In this document: piece by piece, positions 52,996-62,626 of the stretch
How positions within the stretch are numbered: position 1 is the first letter of the stretch
Layout: every line of letters starts with the position of its first letter
Assembly: GCF_000717875.1 (NCBI RefSeq)
Contig: NZ_JOCT01000001.1
Span: 62,001-126,000, forward strand
Reading direction: 5' to 3'
Source of the DNA: Streptomyces sp. NRRL S-455
Lineage (GTDB): Bacteria > Actinomycetota > Actinomycetes > Streptomycetales > Streptomycetaceae
DNA length: 64,000 nt
Notes under the pieces: model-generated
Database searches by the model: none
The model's input: the letters and a program-made list of their open reading frames with translations, nothing else
Told to the model about the DNA's origin: nothing
Program-made: the position numbers and the translations under genes

Positions 52996-53730
52996 TCAGA
53001 CGCGAGCATGGCCGTTCGGGCGCAGTGAGCTGGGCAGATCGCGGAAGCGGTACCGGCGCTCGGGTCTGCCCGCCACCCCGTAGCGCAGGGACACCTCCGC
53101 GCGCCCGACGGTCTGGAAGTGTTCCAGGTAGCGGCGGGCGCTCACGCGGGAGACGCCGGTCAGGGCGGCGCACTCGCTGGCGGACAGGGTGCCGTCCGCG
53201 TCCCGCAGGGCCCGTTCGACCAGCTCGGCGGTCTCCACGCTCATGCCCTTGGGCAGCGCGGGGGCGGTCGCGCCGGTCCCCGCCGCTCCGGCCAGTACGC
53301 GGTCGACGTCGGCCTGGCTGCGCACGACCGTGCCGAGGAGCCGGCCGCGCCGGTCGGCGTAGCGCTCGAGCCGGACACGCAGTTCCCCGGCCTCGAACGG
53401 CTTGAGGAGGTAGTCGACGACCCCGTGCCGGACGGCCCCGCGGACCGTCCCGGCCTCCCGGGCGGCGCTGACGACCATGACGTCGCAGTCGTGTCCGGCG
53501 GTGCGCAGCCGGGGAATGACGTCCAGGCCGAAGAGGTCCGGCAGGTGGAGGTCGAGGAGAACAAGGTCGGGGCGCAGGGCGTCGACCGCGGCGACGGCCT
53601 CCTCACCGGTGCCGGCGACGCCGACGACGCGGAACGGCTCGACGCGCTCGACGAAGGCACGGTGGACCTTGGCCACCATGAAATCGTCGTCGACCACGAG
53701 GACATCGATCGTGCCGGGCTCGCTGGTCAT
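52996..53730 (-). CDS. CitB/DcuR-type response regulator
   Basis: The protein has 244 residues. The receiver domain has the acidic pocket VVDDD at 12-16, phosphoacceptor Asp60 in VLLDLHLPDLFGLD, and LLKPFEAGELRVRL with Lys near 110. The C-terminal helix-turn-helix (CAALTGVSRVSARRYLEHF) is of the CitB type that answers di- and tricarboxylates. The ATG at 53730 follows AAGGAG. It is divergent from tctCBA, so it likely controls the tricarboxylate transporter. Its CitA-type sensor kinase, normally the adjacent gene, is absent. Confidence 0.88.
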   Translation of the reverse strand: MTSEPGTIDVLVVDDDFMVAKVHRAFVERVEPFRVVGVAGTGEEAVAAVDALRPDLVLLDLHLPDLFGLDVIPRLRTAGHDCDVMVVSAAREAGTVRGAVRHGVVDYLLKPFEAGELRVRLERYADRRGRLLGTVVRSQADVDRVLAGAAGTGATAPALPKGMSVETAELVERALRDADGTLSASECAALTGVSRVSARRYLEHFQTVGRAEVSLRYGVAGRPERRYRFRDLPSSLRPNGHARV

Positions 53731-53982
53731 CGTGCCGCTCCTTCCGCGCCTGGGCCGCCCATCATGGCGCCCACCTGCGGCGGGGGAAAGACACGTGCAG
53801 GTGACGGGTCACACGCGCGTCGCCGCGCTCGCGTGGCCACGGCGACCGCAAAGACCAAAACCTCCGTTGGTTCCGCAAGAGAGACAGGTCGTCGGCGTCC
53901 GGTGCAGCATGTGGCCCACATCACCCTCCCCCACAGGGCTCTTACCTACCCGCATCGAACGTACCGACAGGTGGTGGCACTC

Positions 53983-54966
53983 GTGCGCCTGCGCACTCCC
54001 CTCGCCCTGCTCGGGGCCGCCGTGCTCGTGCTCGTCGGACCGCCGCTGCTGACCACCGGCAGCGGCTCCGAGACCGGCACACAGATCCCGGGCCTGCGTT
54101 TCATGGTCCCCAACACGCCCGGCGGCGGCTACGACATCACGGCCCGCACGGCCGCGAAGAACGCCGAGGACGCCGGACTGACCCACAACATCGAGGTGTT
54201 CAACCTGCCCGGCGCCGGTGGCACGGTCGGCCTGAGCCGGCTGGTGAGCGAGCACGGCAACGGCAAGCTCGCCATGTCCATGGGCCTCGGGGTGGTGGGC
54301 GCCGTCCGTTCCAACGACGCGCCGAGGACGCTCGGCGACACCACGCCGATCGCCCGGCTCACCGAGGAGCAGGACGTGGTGGTGGTCGCGAAGGACTCCC
54401 CGTACAAGACGATCGACGATCTGATCGGCGCCTGGAAGGAGAACCCGGGCAAGCTCCCGGTGGGCGGCGGCTCGTCGCCCGGCGGACCCGACCACCTCGC
54501 GCCGATGCTGATGGCACGGGCCGCCGGGATCTCACCGAAGCAGGTCAACTACATCCCCTTCGACGGCGGCGGTGAGCTGCTCGCCTCCATCCTCGGAAAC
54601 AAGGTCGCCTTCGGTGTCTCCGGCGTCGGCGAGTACCTGGACCAGATCAAGGCGGGTGAGCTGCGTCTGCTCGCGGTCACCGGCCCTGAGCGCGTCGAGG
54701 GGCTGGACGCGCCCACGCTGCAGGAGGCGGGGTACGACGTGAACTTCACCAACTGGCGCGGCATCGTCGCCCCGCCCGGCCTGAACGACGGCGAACGGGA
54801 CAAGCTCGTGCGGCTGATCGAGAAGCTGCACGACTCGGACGAGTGGCGGAAGTCCCTGGAGCAGAACGGCTGGGACGACGCCTTCCTCACGGGCGACAAG
54901 TTCGGCGCGTTCCTCGACGCCGAGGACAAGCGTGTGGTTTCGGTGCTGAAGGAGCTGGGACTGTGA
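53983..54966 (+). CDS. tctC: Tripartite tricarboxylate transporter binding protein TctC
   Basis: The protein has 327 residues. The export segment LRTPLALLGAAVLVLVGPPLL is followed by LRFMVPNTPGGGYDITAR (the conserved PGGGxD ligand loop). GAGGTVGLSRLVSEHGNGKLAMSMGLGVVG and WRGIVAPPGL follow. TctC binds citrate or a similar carboxylate outside and delivers it to TctAB, which is driven by an ion gradient. The GTG at 53983 is used because AGGTGGTGG lies upstream; GTGs at 53971 and 53974 are alternatives. It is the first gene of tctCBA. Confidence 0.9.
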   Translation: MRLRTPLALLGAAVLVLVGPPLLTTGSGSETGTQIPGLRFMVPNTPGGGYDITARTAAKNAEDAGLTHNIEVFNLPGAGGTVGLSRLVSEHGNGKLAMSMGLGVVGAVRSNDAPRTLGDTTPIARLTEEQDVVVVAKDSPYKTIDDLIGAWKENPGKLPVGGGSSPGGPDHLAPMLMARAAGISPKQVNYIPFDGGGELLASILGNKVAFGVSGVGEYLDQIKAGELRLLAVTGPERVEGLDAPTLQEAGYDVNFTNWRGIVAPPGLNDGERDKLVRLIEKLHDSDEWRKSLEQNGWDDAFLTGDKFGAFLDAEDKRVVSVLKELGL

Positions 54967-55502
54967 CGACGCAGACCACCGACATTCCCCCCACGGAGCG
55001 CGGCGAACGGCGCTCGTGGCTGCGGGAGCACTCCGAACTCGGCGTGTGCGCGCTGCTGCTGGTGCTGGGCGTGCTCGTGCTGACCGACGCGCTCACCATG
55101 GACGTCGACATCGCCCAGCGCGGCCCGGTCGGCCCGAAGACCGTGCCGATCGTGGTCGGCGCCGGCCTGCTGGTGATCGCCGCCCTGCTCGCCGTGGACG
55201 TGCTGCGCGGCGGCCGGGGCCAGGCCGAGACCGGCGAGGACGTCGACCTGTCGGAACCCGCCGACTGGCGCACGGTGCTGCTGCTCGCCGGGGTGTTCCT
55301 CGGCACGGCCGTCCTGATCGAGCCGCTCGGCTTCCCCGTCGCCGGGGCGCTGTTGTTCTGGGGCGCGGCGTTCGCGCTCGGCAGCCGCAGGATCGACCGT
55401 GATCCGCTGATCGCGGCCGGCCTGTCCCTCGTGACCTACGTCGTCTTCAACAACCTGCTCGGAGTGCCCCTGCCCGGCGGTCCGCTGATGGGAGTGCTGT
55501 GA
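54963..55502 (+). CDS. tctB: Tripartite tricarboxylate transporter small subunit TctB
   Basis: The protein has 179 residues and four membrane helices (first: [19 protein letters not shown]). The sequence [28 protein letters not shown], and [23 protein letters not shown] is typical of TctB. It forms the membrane complex with TctA. The GTG start overlaps the tctC stop by 4 nt (GTGA), and the stop lies 1 nt before tctA, so expression is coupled. Confidence 0.9.
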   Translation: MTTQTTDIPPTERGERRSWLREHSELGVCALLLVLGVLVLTDALTMDVDIAQRGPVGPKTVPIVVGAGLLVIAALLAVDVLRGGRGQAETGEDVDLSEPADWRTVLLLAGVFLGTAVLIEPLGFPVAGALLFWGAAFALGSRRIDRDPLIAAGLSLVTYVVFNNLLGVPLPGGPLMGVL

Positions 55503-55503
55503 C

Positions 55504-56997
55504 ATGGATGCCTTCAACTCCCTTCTGGACGGCTTCGGTACGGCCCTCACACCGATCAACCTCCTGTGGGCCGTGATCGGTGTGCTGCTGGGCACGGCGA
55601 TCGGCGTACTGCCGGGCATCGGCCCGGCCATGGCGGTCGCGCTGCTGCTGCCGGTGACGTACGGGCTCGACCCGATCGGCGCGTTCATCATGTTCGCCGG
55701 CATCTACTACGGCGCGATGTTCGGCGGTTCGACCACGTCCATCCTGCTCAACACGCCCGGTGAGAGCGCGGCGGTGGTGGCGGCCATGGAGGGCAACCCC
55801 ATGGCCAAGTCGGGCCGCGGCGCGCAGGCCCTCGCGGCTGCCGCTGTCGGGCACTTCGCGGGCGGCCTGATCGGCACGCTCCTGCTGGTCGCGCTCGCGC
55901 CGACGGTCGCCAAGCTGGCCGTGGACATCGGCGCGCCGGACTACTTCGCCATCATGGTGCTGGCGTTCATCGCGGTGACGTCGGTGCTCGGCTCGTCCCG
56001 CATCCGTGGCCTCGCCTCCCTGCTCATCGGCCTCACCCTCGGCTTGGTGGGCCTGGACCAGATGACCGGCCAGCAGCGCCTGACGTTCGGCTCGCTCCAA
56101 CTCGCCGACGGCATCGACGTCGTCATCGTCGCGGTCGGTCTCTTCGCGATCGGCGAGGCCCTGTGGGTCGCGGCGCACCTGAGGCGCAGGCCGCCCGAGC
56201 CGATCCCCGTCGGGCGTCCGTGGCTGGGGCGCGGGGATGTGAACCGGACGTGGAAGTCGTGGCTGCGCGGCCCGTTCATCGGTTTCCCGTTCGGCGCGAT
56301 CCCGGCGGGCGGCGCGGAGATCCCGACGTTCCTGTCGTACGTGACGGAGAAGCGCCTGTCCAAGCACAAGGACGAGTGGGGCAAGGGAGCCATCGAGGGT
56401 GTCGCGGGCCCTGAGTCGGCGGCGTCGGCCTCGGCGGCGGGCACGCTGGTGTCGATGCTGACCCTGGGCCTGCCGACCACGGCGGTCGCGGCCGTCATGC
56501 TGGCCGCCTTCCAGCAGTACGGCATCCAGCCCGGCCCGCTGCTCTTCGAGCGCGAACCGGACCTGGTGTGGGGCCTGATCGCCTCGCTGTTCGTCGGCAT
56601 GGTGCTGCTGCTCGCGCTCAACCTGCCGCTGGCGCCGGTGTGGGCGAAGCTGCTGCGCATCCCGCGGCCGTACCTGTACGCCGGGATCATGTTCTTCGCC
56701 GCGGTCGGCGCGTACGCCGTCGGCGGCGAGGTCATCGACCTGGTGATCCTGCTGATCATCGGTCTGATCGGCTTCGGTATGCGCCGCTACGGCCTGCCGG
56801 TGCTGCCCGCCGTCATCGGTGTGATCCTCGGCCCGAACGCCGAACAGCAGCTGCGGCGCGCTCTCCAGATCAGCGACGGCAGCGTGACCGGCCTGTTCAA
56901 CACGCCGTTCGCGGTGACGGTGTACGCCGTGATCGTGGTGCTGCTGGCCTGGCCGCTGCTGAAGAAGGCGGTGACGAGGAGCCGCGCCGAGGCCTGA
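55504..56997 (+). CDS. tctA: Tripartite tricarboxylate transporter large subunit TctA
   Basis: The protein has 497 residues and about 12 membrane helices. The family hallmarks are near the N-terminus: [22 protein letters not shown] followed by [20 protein letters not shown]. Later come [27 protein letters not shown] and a second [24 protein letters not shown]. TctA is the transport channel, with pseudo-twofold repeats. The start lies 1 nt after the tctB stop. The three genes form a complete transporter. Confidence 0.93.
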   Translation: MDAFNSLLDGFGTALTPINLLWAVIGVLLGTAIGVLPGIGPAMAVALLLPVTYGLDPIGAFIMFAGIYYGAMFGGSTTSILLNTPGESAAVVAAMEGNPMAKSGRGAQALAAAAVGHFAGGLIGTLLLVALAPTVAKLAVDIGAPDYFAIMVLAFIAVTSVLGSSRIRGLASLLIGLTLGLVGLDQMTGQQRLTFGSLQLADGIDVVIVAVGLFAIGEALWVAAHLRRRPPEPIPVGRPWLGRGDVNRTWKSWLRGPFIGFPFGAIPAGGAEIPTFLSYVTEKRLSKHKDEWGKGAIEGVAGPESAASASAAGTLVSMLTLGLPTTAVAAVMLAAFQQYGIQPGPLLFEREPDLVWGLIASLFVGMVLLLALNLPLAPVWAKLLRIPRPYLYAGIMFFAAVGAYAVGGEVIDLVILLIIGLIGFGMRRYGLPVLPAVIGVILGPNAEQQLRRALQISDGSVTGLFNTPFAVTVYAVIVVLLAWPLLKKAVTRSRAEA

Positions 56998-57002
56998 TCC
57001 GG

Positions 57003-58943
57003 TCATCGCGGCACCCGTTCCCGGGTGCCGTCCGGGAAGCGGATCTCCACCTCCCCGGCCTCGGCGACCCGCACGCGCGTTCCTGAACATCGCGCGTGCG
57101 GGTCGCCGTTGTTCACGTCCGGGTCGGCGCTCAGCACGACGAGGGTCACCAGGAGGCGGGTGCAGCCCGGGTGGGCGGGCAGGGTGAGGTACGGGGTCGC
57201 CGAGTGGTGTCCGTGGGCGTTGGTGCCGACCGCGTGTGCCACCGCCGCCCCGGCGTCCTGCCACCCGTACAGGCCGACGATCGTGCTGGTCAGCCCGTCC
57301 GCGCGCCGGGCCAGCGCCCAGCCGGGGCCGGTCCGGGCGGCCGGAGGCGCAGCGTCGTCGGCGACGGCCCAGCCGCCCTCCCGCACGGGTGTGCCGGGCG
57401 GCGCGTCGACCCGGTGCACCCGGACCTCCCAGGGGCCGTGCACGACGCTGACCGTCTCGATGCGATGGCCTTCACCACCGCCCGGAAGCACGGCCCGGTG
57501 CCAGGAGGCGGCGTGAGCGCCCTCGACACCGAGCGGATGGATACGGCCGCGCGGGCTCGGCGAGCCGTCGGGGGCGAGCAGGGCGATGTGGTTGTCGGGG
57601 GCCCGGTCCGCCGGTGTCCCGGGCGCCGTCGCGCTGGAGTAGGCGAACCGGGCGTAGTGCGGGCTGTCCTCCGACTGTGCCGGCGGGGGCGGGAGGCGGT
57701 CGCTGCCGTGGTTGACGAGCCGTACGATCCCGTCGGCAGCGGTGGAGTGCAGCAGCCAGCCCGGAGCCGGTAACGCGATGCGTGCGTCGCCCGTCTCGAC
57801 GGGGCCGGGTTCCTCGGGCGCGGTCCACACGGGATGGTCTGCGGGCAGGAGCAGGCCGAGGAAGGCCTTGCTCGCCCAGTACGGTGAGGCAGGGCCCGAG
57901 TACCGCTGGGTGACGGGGAGGAAGGGCCCGTACCAGCCCAGCGTGAGCAGTCCCCGTGCGTCGGGCACACCGCGCTCGGCGAAGTGCTTCAGTGCGCCGG
58001 AGGCGAGGCGGCGGGTACGGCCGGGCGGCAGGGGCGTGGTGTCGGCGAGGGCTCCGGCCCACAGCGGTGCGGTGGTCGCGAACCGGTAGGTGAGAGAACG
58101 CCCTTGGTGGACCGGGGCCCCGTCGGCGCCGAAGAAGTGCTGGTGGTCGTGGAGGAAGCGGCGCAGTCGCGCTCGGTGCTCCGCCACCCGCCCCGGATCG
58201 GCGCGCGGCCCCGCGATACGGGCCCACAGCACCGGATACAGGTGCAGCGCCCAGGCGTTGTAGTAGTCGAATTTGCGGCCGTCGCCGTCGGTGTACCAGC
58301 CGTCGCCCCGGTACCAGTCCTCCAGGCGTGCGAGACCGGCGTCGATCTCGGCGCGCCTGTGCGGGGCGCCCACCGAGGCGAGGAACTCCTCGGTGATGAC
58401 CTGGAACAGCCGCCAGTTGGAGTCATTGACCACCGCGCCGACGAAACCGCCCAGCCAGTCCGCGACCCGCTGCCGTACGCGGTCGTCGAGCCGGTCCCAG
58501 ATCCAGGGGCGGGTCTCGTGCAGGGCGATCGCGACGGACGCGGCCTCGACCATGGGCTGGGACCGGTCGGTGATGGGCGGCCAGTGGTCGGGACTGCGCG
58601 GGTCGGTGCCGGACGTGAGGCCGGCCGCGTACCGCTCGATCAGGCCGGGCCCCGCCTGCCCGCCCGAGCCGGCGATGCGGAACGCGGCAAGCAGGAAGGA
58701 GCGGGCGAAACCCTCCAGGCCGTCCGACCAGGGCCCGGAGTGGCTGGGCGGGCCGGGGAGCCGGTACTGGGCCAGGCCCAGGGAGGCGTAGGGCGTCAGG
58801 GCGTCAAGGAGGCGGTCGGCGATCGCCTCCCAGTGCGCTCGGGTCCAGCCGGTGAACGGCGAGGTGAGGGGGTCGGGCGGGGGGAGGTGGGGCAGGTTGG
58901 GGAGATGCGTCGGGTCGGGGAGCGACACGTGCGGCGCGCTCAT
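57003..58943 (-). CDS. DUF2264 family protein
   Basis: The protein has 646 residues. The N-terminal part (about 25-380) is an (alpha/alpha) barrel-like domain with RAHWEAIADRLLDALTPYAS, GPWSDGLEGFARSFLLAAFR, DSNWRLFQVITEEFLASVG and WYTDGDGRKFDYYNAWALH. A beta-rich C-terminal domain follows. It has no signal peptide. DUF2264 proteins sit in plant polysaccharide operons, often with pectin-related genes, and may be glycoside hydrolases or lyases; activity is unproven. It is the last gene of the ABC/LacI operon, 22 nt after lacI. Confidence 0.86.
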   Translation of the reverse strand: MSAPHVSLPDPTHLPNLPHLPPPDPLTSPFTGWTRAHWEAIADRLLDALTPYASLGLAQYRLPGPPSHSGPWSDGLEGFARSFLLAAFRIAGSGGQAGPGLIERYAAGLTSGTDPRSPDHWPPITDRSQPMVEAASVAIALHETRPWIWDRLDDRVRQRVADWLGGFVGAVVNDSNWRLFQVITEEFLASVGAPHRRAEIDAGLARLEDWYRGDGWYTDGDGRKFDYYNAWALHLYPVLWARIAGPRADPGRVAEHRARLRRFLHDHQHFFGADGAPVHQGRSLTYRFATTAPLWAGALADTTPLPPGRTRRLASGALKHFAERGVPDARGLLTLGWYGPFLPVTQRYSGPASPYWASKAFLGLLLPADHPVWTAPEEPGPVETGDARIALPAPGWLLHSTAADGIVRLVNHGSDRLPPPPAQSEDSPHYARFAYSSATAPGTPADRAPDNHIALLAPDGSPSPRGRIHPLGVEGAHAASWHRAVLPGGGEGHRIETVSVVHGPWEVRVHRVDAPPGTPVREGGWAVADDAAPPAARTGPGWALARRADGLTSTIVGLYGWQDAGAAVAHAVGTNAHGHHSATPYLTLPAHPGCTRLLVTLVVLSADPDVNNGDPHARCSGTRVRVAEAGEVEIRFPDGTRERVPR

Positions 58944-58965
58944 ACGGGTGCGGTTCCTCCGTTGG

Positions 58966-60033
58966 TCACAGGGCGCGCCCGGGCGGGGGCGCGCCGACGC
59001 TGTCGCGGACGACGATGTGGGTGCCGAGCAGGTGGTGGGCCCCGGCCGCGTGCTCGGGGTCGCGCAGCGCGATGCGGACGGCGGCGCGGCCGAGTTCCTC
59101 CGCGGGGGTGCGGACGGTGGTGAGGGGCGGGTTGAAGTCCTCGGCGAGCGGGATGTCGTTGTAGCCGACGACGGAGATGTCCCCGGGGACGCTCAGTCCA
59201 GCGTCGGCGATCGCGCGCAGGGCCCCGGCGGCGACCATGTCGTCCCCGGCGAAGACGGCCGTGAACTCCGTTGTCGACTTCAGGAGTTCGGTCATCGCGC
59301 GATGGCCGGCGGCCCGGCCGAGTCCGCAGTCGACGACGTGTGCGGCCTCGGGCGGCAGTCCGTGCTCGGCGAGGGCGGCCCGGTAGCCGGCGACGCGGGC
59401 GTCGAGGGCGGTGTTGCCGGGCAGTCCGCCGAGAAAGACGATCCGGCGGTGCCCGGCCGACAGCAGGTGGGCGGTGACGGCGCGGGCCCCGGCCTCGTTG
59501 TCGAACTCGACGACCAGTGCGGGGATCTCCGGGCCGGGCGCGGGCCTGCCGCAGAGCACGAGCCGTGCCCCGGAGGAGTCCAGGGCGTGTGCGTAGTGGG
59601 CGACACGCTCGCGGTAGTCGTCGTCCTCGACGACCCCGCCGACCAGGATCACCAGCCGGGCGCCCTCCTCCCGCATGAGCTGTACGAACTCCATCTCGCG
59701 CTGGGCGTCCCCGCCCGTGGCGCCGACCACGCAGAGCCAGCCGCGGTCGGCGGCCTCCGCCTCCACGCCCTCGGCGACCTGGGCGTAGAAGGGGCTGGTG
59801 ACCTGACGGACCACCACGGCCGCCATCTTGCGGCCACCGCCGACCAGGGCGCGGGCGTGCGCGTTGGCCACGTAGTCGAGGTCACGGGCCGCACGCAGCA
59901 CCCTGGCCCGGGTCGCCGGGGGGACGGGGTGATTGCCGCTGAGCGCTCGGGAGGCCGTGGCTGTGGACACACCCGCCCGCTCGGCGACCTCGCGGATCGT
60001 GACCCGCCGCTTGGACCCCATGTCGTTCCCCAT
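58966..60033 (-). CDS. LacI-family transcriptional regulator
   Basis: The protein has 355 residues. The N-terminal helix-turn-helix and hinge are VTIREVAERAGVSTATASRALSG and TRARVLRAARDLDYVANAHARAL. A periplasmic-binding-protein-like sensor domain follows (MAAVVVRQVTSPFYAQVAEGVEAEA, FDNEAGARAVTAHLLSAGHRRIVFLGG, SVVGYNDIPLAEDFNPPLTTVRTP). The ATG at 60033 follows GAGGAG. It lies inside the operon it probably represses, and the promoter at 63629-63657 has a LacI-type operator. The effector should be the imported oligosaccharide or its product. Confidence 0.9.
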   Translation of the reverse strand: MGNDMGSKRRVTIREVAERAGVSTATASRALSGNHPVPPATRARVLRAARDLDYVANAHARALVGGGRKMAAVVVRQVTSPFYAQVAEGVEAEAADRGWLCVVGATGGDAQREMEFVQLMREEGARLVILVGGVVEDDDYRERVAHYAHALDSSGARLVLCGRPAPGPEIPALVVEFDNEAGARAVTAHLLSAGHRRIVFLGGLPGNTALDARVAGYRAALAEHGLPPEAAHVVDCGLGRAAGHRAMTELLKSTTEFTAVFAGDDMVAAGALRAIADAGLSVPGDISVVGYNDIPLAEDFNPPLTTVRTPAEELGRAAVRIALRDPEHAAGAHHLLGTHIVVRDSVGAPPPGRAL

Positions 60034-60065
60034 CCCCCGCGTCTCCTCTTCCGCCCCACCGCTGT

Positions 60066-61718
60066 TCAGGTGTTGGCCGCGTAGTCCTTCGCGTACTCCT
60101 CGGCCATTCTGTCGCCGCCCCGGCCGCGCCACTTCTTCACCGCCGCGTCCCACTCGGACAGCGGCAGGCGTCCGGCGATGATGCCGGTGGCGGTGTCGTC
60201 CAGGAGGGTCTGGAGGGTGGCGCCCTGGGCGTTGTGCGTCGAGGACTGAAGCCCGAACGAGGCGTTGCGGACGGCGTGCGGTACGACCTTCCGCTGCCAG
60301 GCGTGCAGGGCGCGTACGGCGTCGGGCATGCCGGGCACGAACAGCACCTGGGGGCCTTCGGCGAGGTACTTCAGCGGCAGGTTGGTGTTGTTCTCGACCT
60401 CGCCGAGTTTCGTGTACTCGGGCGAGCCGTCCTCGGCGCGGGCGAAGTGGACGCCCTCGACGCCGTAGTGGACGAGTTCCCACTCCTCGCTGCCGAAGGG
60501 CGCGGCGAGGTAGTCGAGGATGCGCAGGAGCAGTTCGACGCGTTCCTTCTTCGCCCGCTTCAGGACGGTGTAGCCGAAGGAGCGGCGGGCGGCGACGATT
60601 CCTCCGGGCTCGCCGTCCACGCTGTACGGGAGGGCGGCTGCCGGGCTCATCTTGCCCTTCGATTCCCGGTACTTGGGCAGGTAGGCGCCGAACCCGTCCT
60701 GCATGGAGCCGACGGTGCCGTTGTAGTAGAGGGTCGTCAGGTCGATCTGCGAGATGGACGTGGCGTCGGGGTGGTAGGAGCCGTTCTTGCGCAGCTGCGC
60801 CCGGAAGGCGATCGACGCCTTGTACCGCTCGTCGGCCGCCGCCGGGAGGAAGGTGCCGTTCCCGGTGACCGCCCAGCCTTGAGGCGCATTGTGGGCGGCG
60901 GAGTGATAGCCGTTGCCGAACAGGGACTGGGCGGCGGCGCCCAGCATGTACGTCTTCCCACGCGTGCCCCGCCGCGCCACGGCGGCGAAGTCCGCGGCCG
61001 TCCAGCCCTCCTTCATGCCCGCCTCGGCGAACATGTCCTGGTTGATCCACAGGGTCGAGCCGGGCAACGGGCGCTCCAGGGGTACGCCGTAGATACGTCC
61101 GCCGATACGGCCCATGTCACGCCACGCGTGGGTCGGGATGTTGGCGAGGTTGGGGTACTCGGCGATCGCGTCACCCGACAGATACGGCGTGAGGTCCTGG
61201 GCGCGGCGCCGCACGAACTGCGCCTCGCGGGGCAGGGTGAAGCCGGAGAACATGTTGATGATGTCCGGCAGGGCGTCGGCGTCGCCGGCCATGACCGTCG
61301 CCATCTTCTTCTGGTAGTCGGCCTGGGAGATGATCGTGTACTCGATCTTCACACCGAGGGCCTTCTCCACGGCGGCCCAGAACCGGTTCTGCGAGGCCGG
61401 CTTGGGTGGTGTGCCGAACGAGACGGTCATGACGCGGACGGTGGAGCCGTCGCCCGGGGTGCGGGACACGGACTTGACCAGGCGGGACGGGTAGGTGGTG
61501 TATCCGGCCTGGACACCGGCGTCGGTGGGGGCCAGCTCGGGTTTGGGACCGGGGGCGGCCTTGTAGGCCGGCCAGGGGGCGAGTTTCTTGCCGGCGTTGG
61601 AGACGTCGCCGTCGCCGGAACCGGACGAGGAGCACGCGGTCAGCAGAGCCGGGGCGGTAACGGCGGCACCGCCGGCCGCCATGGAGCGCAGGAGAGTACG
61701 TCGGGACATGCGGGGCAT
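60066..61718 (-). CDS. Extracellular oligosaccharide-binding lipoprotein (Tat/lipobox)
   Basis: The protein has 550 residues. The signal region SRRTLLRSMAAGGAAVTAPALLTAC has twin arginines at 6-7 and a lipobox with Cys29, so it should be Tat-exported and lipidated. The binding-protein domain runs from VRVMTVSFGTPPKPASQNRFWAAVEKALGVKIEYTII through the C-terminus. The length (550) suits the large Lpl/YtcQ-type binding proteins for plant oligosaccharides. The ATG at 61718 follows GAGGTGG. Partner permeases are immediately upstream. Confidence 0.88.
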   Translation of the reverse strand: MPRMSRRTLLRSMAAGGAAVTAPALLTACSSSGSGDGDVSNAGKKLAPWPAYKAAPGPKPELAPTDAGVQAGYTTYPSRLVKSVSRTPGDGSTVRVMTVSFGTPPKPASQNRFWAAVEKALGVKIEYTIISQADYQKKMATVMAGDADALPDIINMFSGFTLPREAQFVRRRAQDLTPYLSGDAIAEYPNLANIPTHAWRDMGRIGGRIYGVPLERPLPGSTLWINQDMFAEAGMKEGWTAADFAAVARRGTRGKTYMLGAAAQSLFGNGYHSAAHNAPQGWAVTGNGTFLPAAADERYKASIAFRAQLRKNGSYHPDATSISQIDLTTLYYNGTVGSMQDGFGAYLPKYRESKGKMSPAAALPYSVDGEPGGIVAARRSFGYTVLKRAKKERVELLLRILDYLAAPFGSEEWELVHYGVEGVHFARAEDGSPEYTKLGEVENNTNLPLKYLAEGPQVLFVPGMPDAVRALHAWQRKVVPHAVRNASFGLQSSTHNAQGATLQTLLDDTATGIIAGRLPLSEWDAAVKKWRGRGGDRMAEEYAKDYAANT

Positions 61719-61735
61719 GGGTGAACCACCTCGTG

Positions 61736-62626
61736 TCAGCTCTTGATGGCGCCGGTGAGCACGCCCTTGGTGAAGTACTTCTGCAGGAACGGGTAGACGA
61801 GCAGGATCGGTACGGTGGCGATCACCAGCACGGCCATCTGCACGGTCTGCGGAGCGGTGACGGTCGCCTCGCCGGTGGTCGCGTCGGTGAGCCCGGCCCC
61901 GGCCACCACGTAGGTGCGCAGCACCTGCTGGAGCGGCCAGTGGTCGCTCTCCAGGTACAGCGAGGCGTAGAACCAGGAGTTCCAGTAGGCGACGGCGTAG
62001 AAGAGGCCGACGACGGCGAGCGCGGCCTTGGACAGCGGCAGCACCACGGAGACCAGCACCCGCCAGTCCCCCGCCCCGTCCAGCCGTGCCGCCTCGTACA
62101 GCTCCTCGGGAACCGACTGGAAGAAGCCGCGCAGCACGACCAGGTTGAACACGTTGACCAGGACGGGCAGGACGAGCGAGGCGTACGAGTCGAGCAGGCC
62201 GAGTTCCTTGACGAGCAGGAAGCTCGGGATCATGCCGGGCGGGAAGAGGAACGTGAACAGCACCAGCAGGAGCACGGGCTTGCCGCCGAAGACGCCGGGG
62301 CGGGACAGCGCGTAGGCCAGGGTCACGGTGCAGGCGAGGCTGAGCAGCGTGCCCACGATCGTCACCCCGGCGCTCACACCGAGGGCGTGGGTGACGATGC
62401 CGCCGTCGAAGATGTCGCGGTAGGCGTCGAGCGTGGGCTCGCTGGGCCAGAGCACCCAGCCGCCGTTGTCGACGACCTCCTGGGTGGAGGCCAGCGACGT
62501 CGACACGATCACCAGGAACGGCACGCACACCAGCAGCACGACCGCGGCCAGCGCGAGGGCCTTCGCGGTCTGGGTGAGCGGCCTGGGCTTCTCCATCCAG
62601 CCGGGACGGGCGGACGCACTGCTCAC
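61736..62626 (-). CDS. ABC transporter permease (LplC/YtcP type)
   Basis: The protein has 296 residues and six helices. FLVIVSTSLASTQEVVDNGGW is at the N-terminus. The EAA loop is EELYEAARLDGAGDWRVLVSVVLPLSKAAL near 175-204, and YPFLQKYFTKGVLTGAIKS is the typical C-terminus of this branch. The GTG at 62626 overlaps the stop of the upstream permease (GTGA). Confidence 0.9.
   Translation of the reverse strand: MSSASARPGWMEKPRPLTQTAKALALAAVVLLVCVPFLVIVSTSLASTQEVVDNGGWVLWPSEPTLDAYRDIFDGGIVTHALGVSAGVTIVGTLLSLACTVTLAYALSRPGVFGGKPVLLLVLFTFLFPPGMIPSFLLVKELGLLDSYASLVLPVLVNVFNLVVLRGFFQSVPEELYEAARLDGAGDWRVLVSVVLPLSKAALAVVGLFYAVAYWNSWFYASLYLESDHWPLQQVLRTYVVAGAGLTDATTGEATVTAPQTVQMAVLVIATVPILLVYPFLQKYFTKGVLTGAIKS

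Noticed and set aside
53731..53924. Short minus-strand frame ending at the response-regulator start, possible histidine-kinase remnant
   Set aside because: The stop/ATG overlap is suggestive but the residues match no kinase motif, so it is kept only as a note in the orphan-regulator finding.
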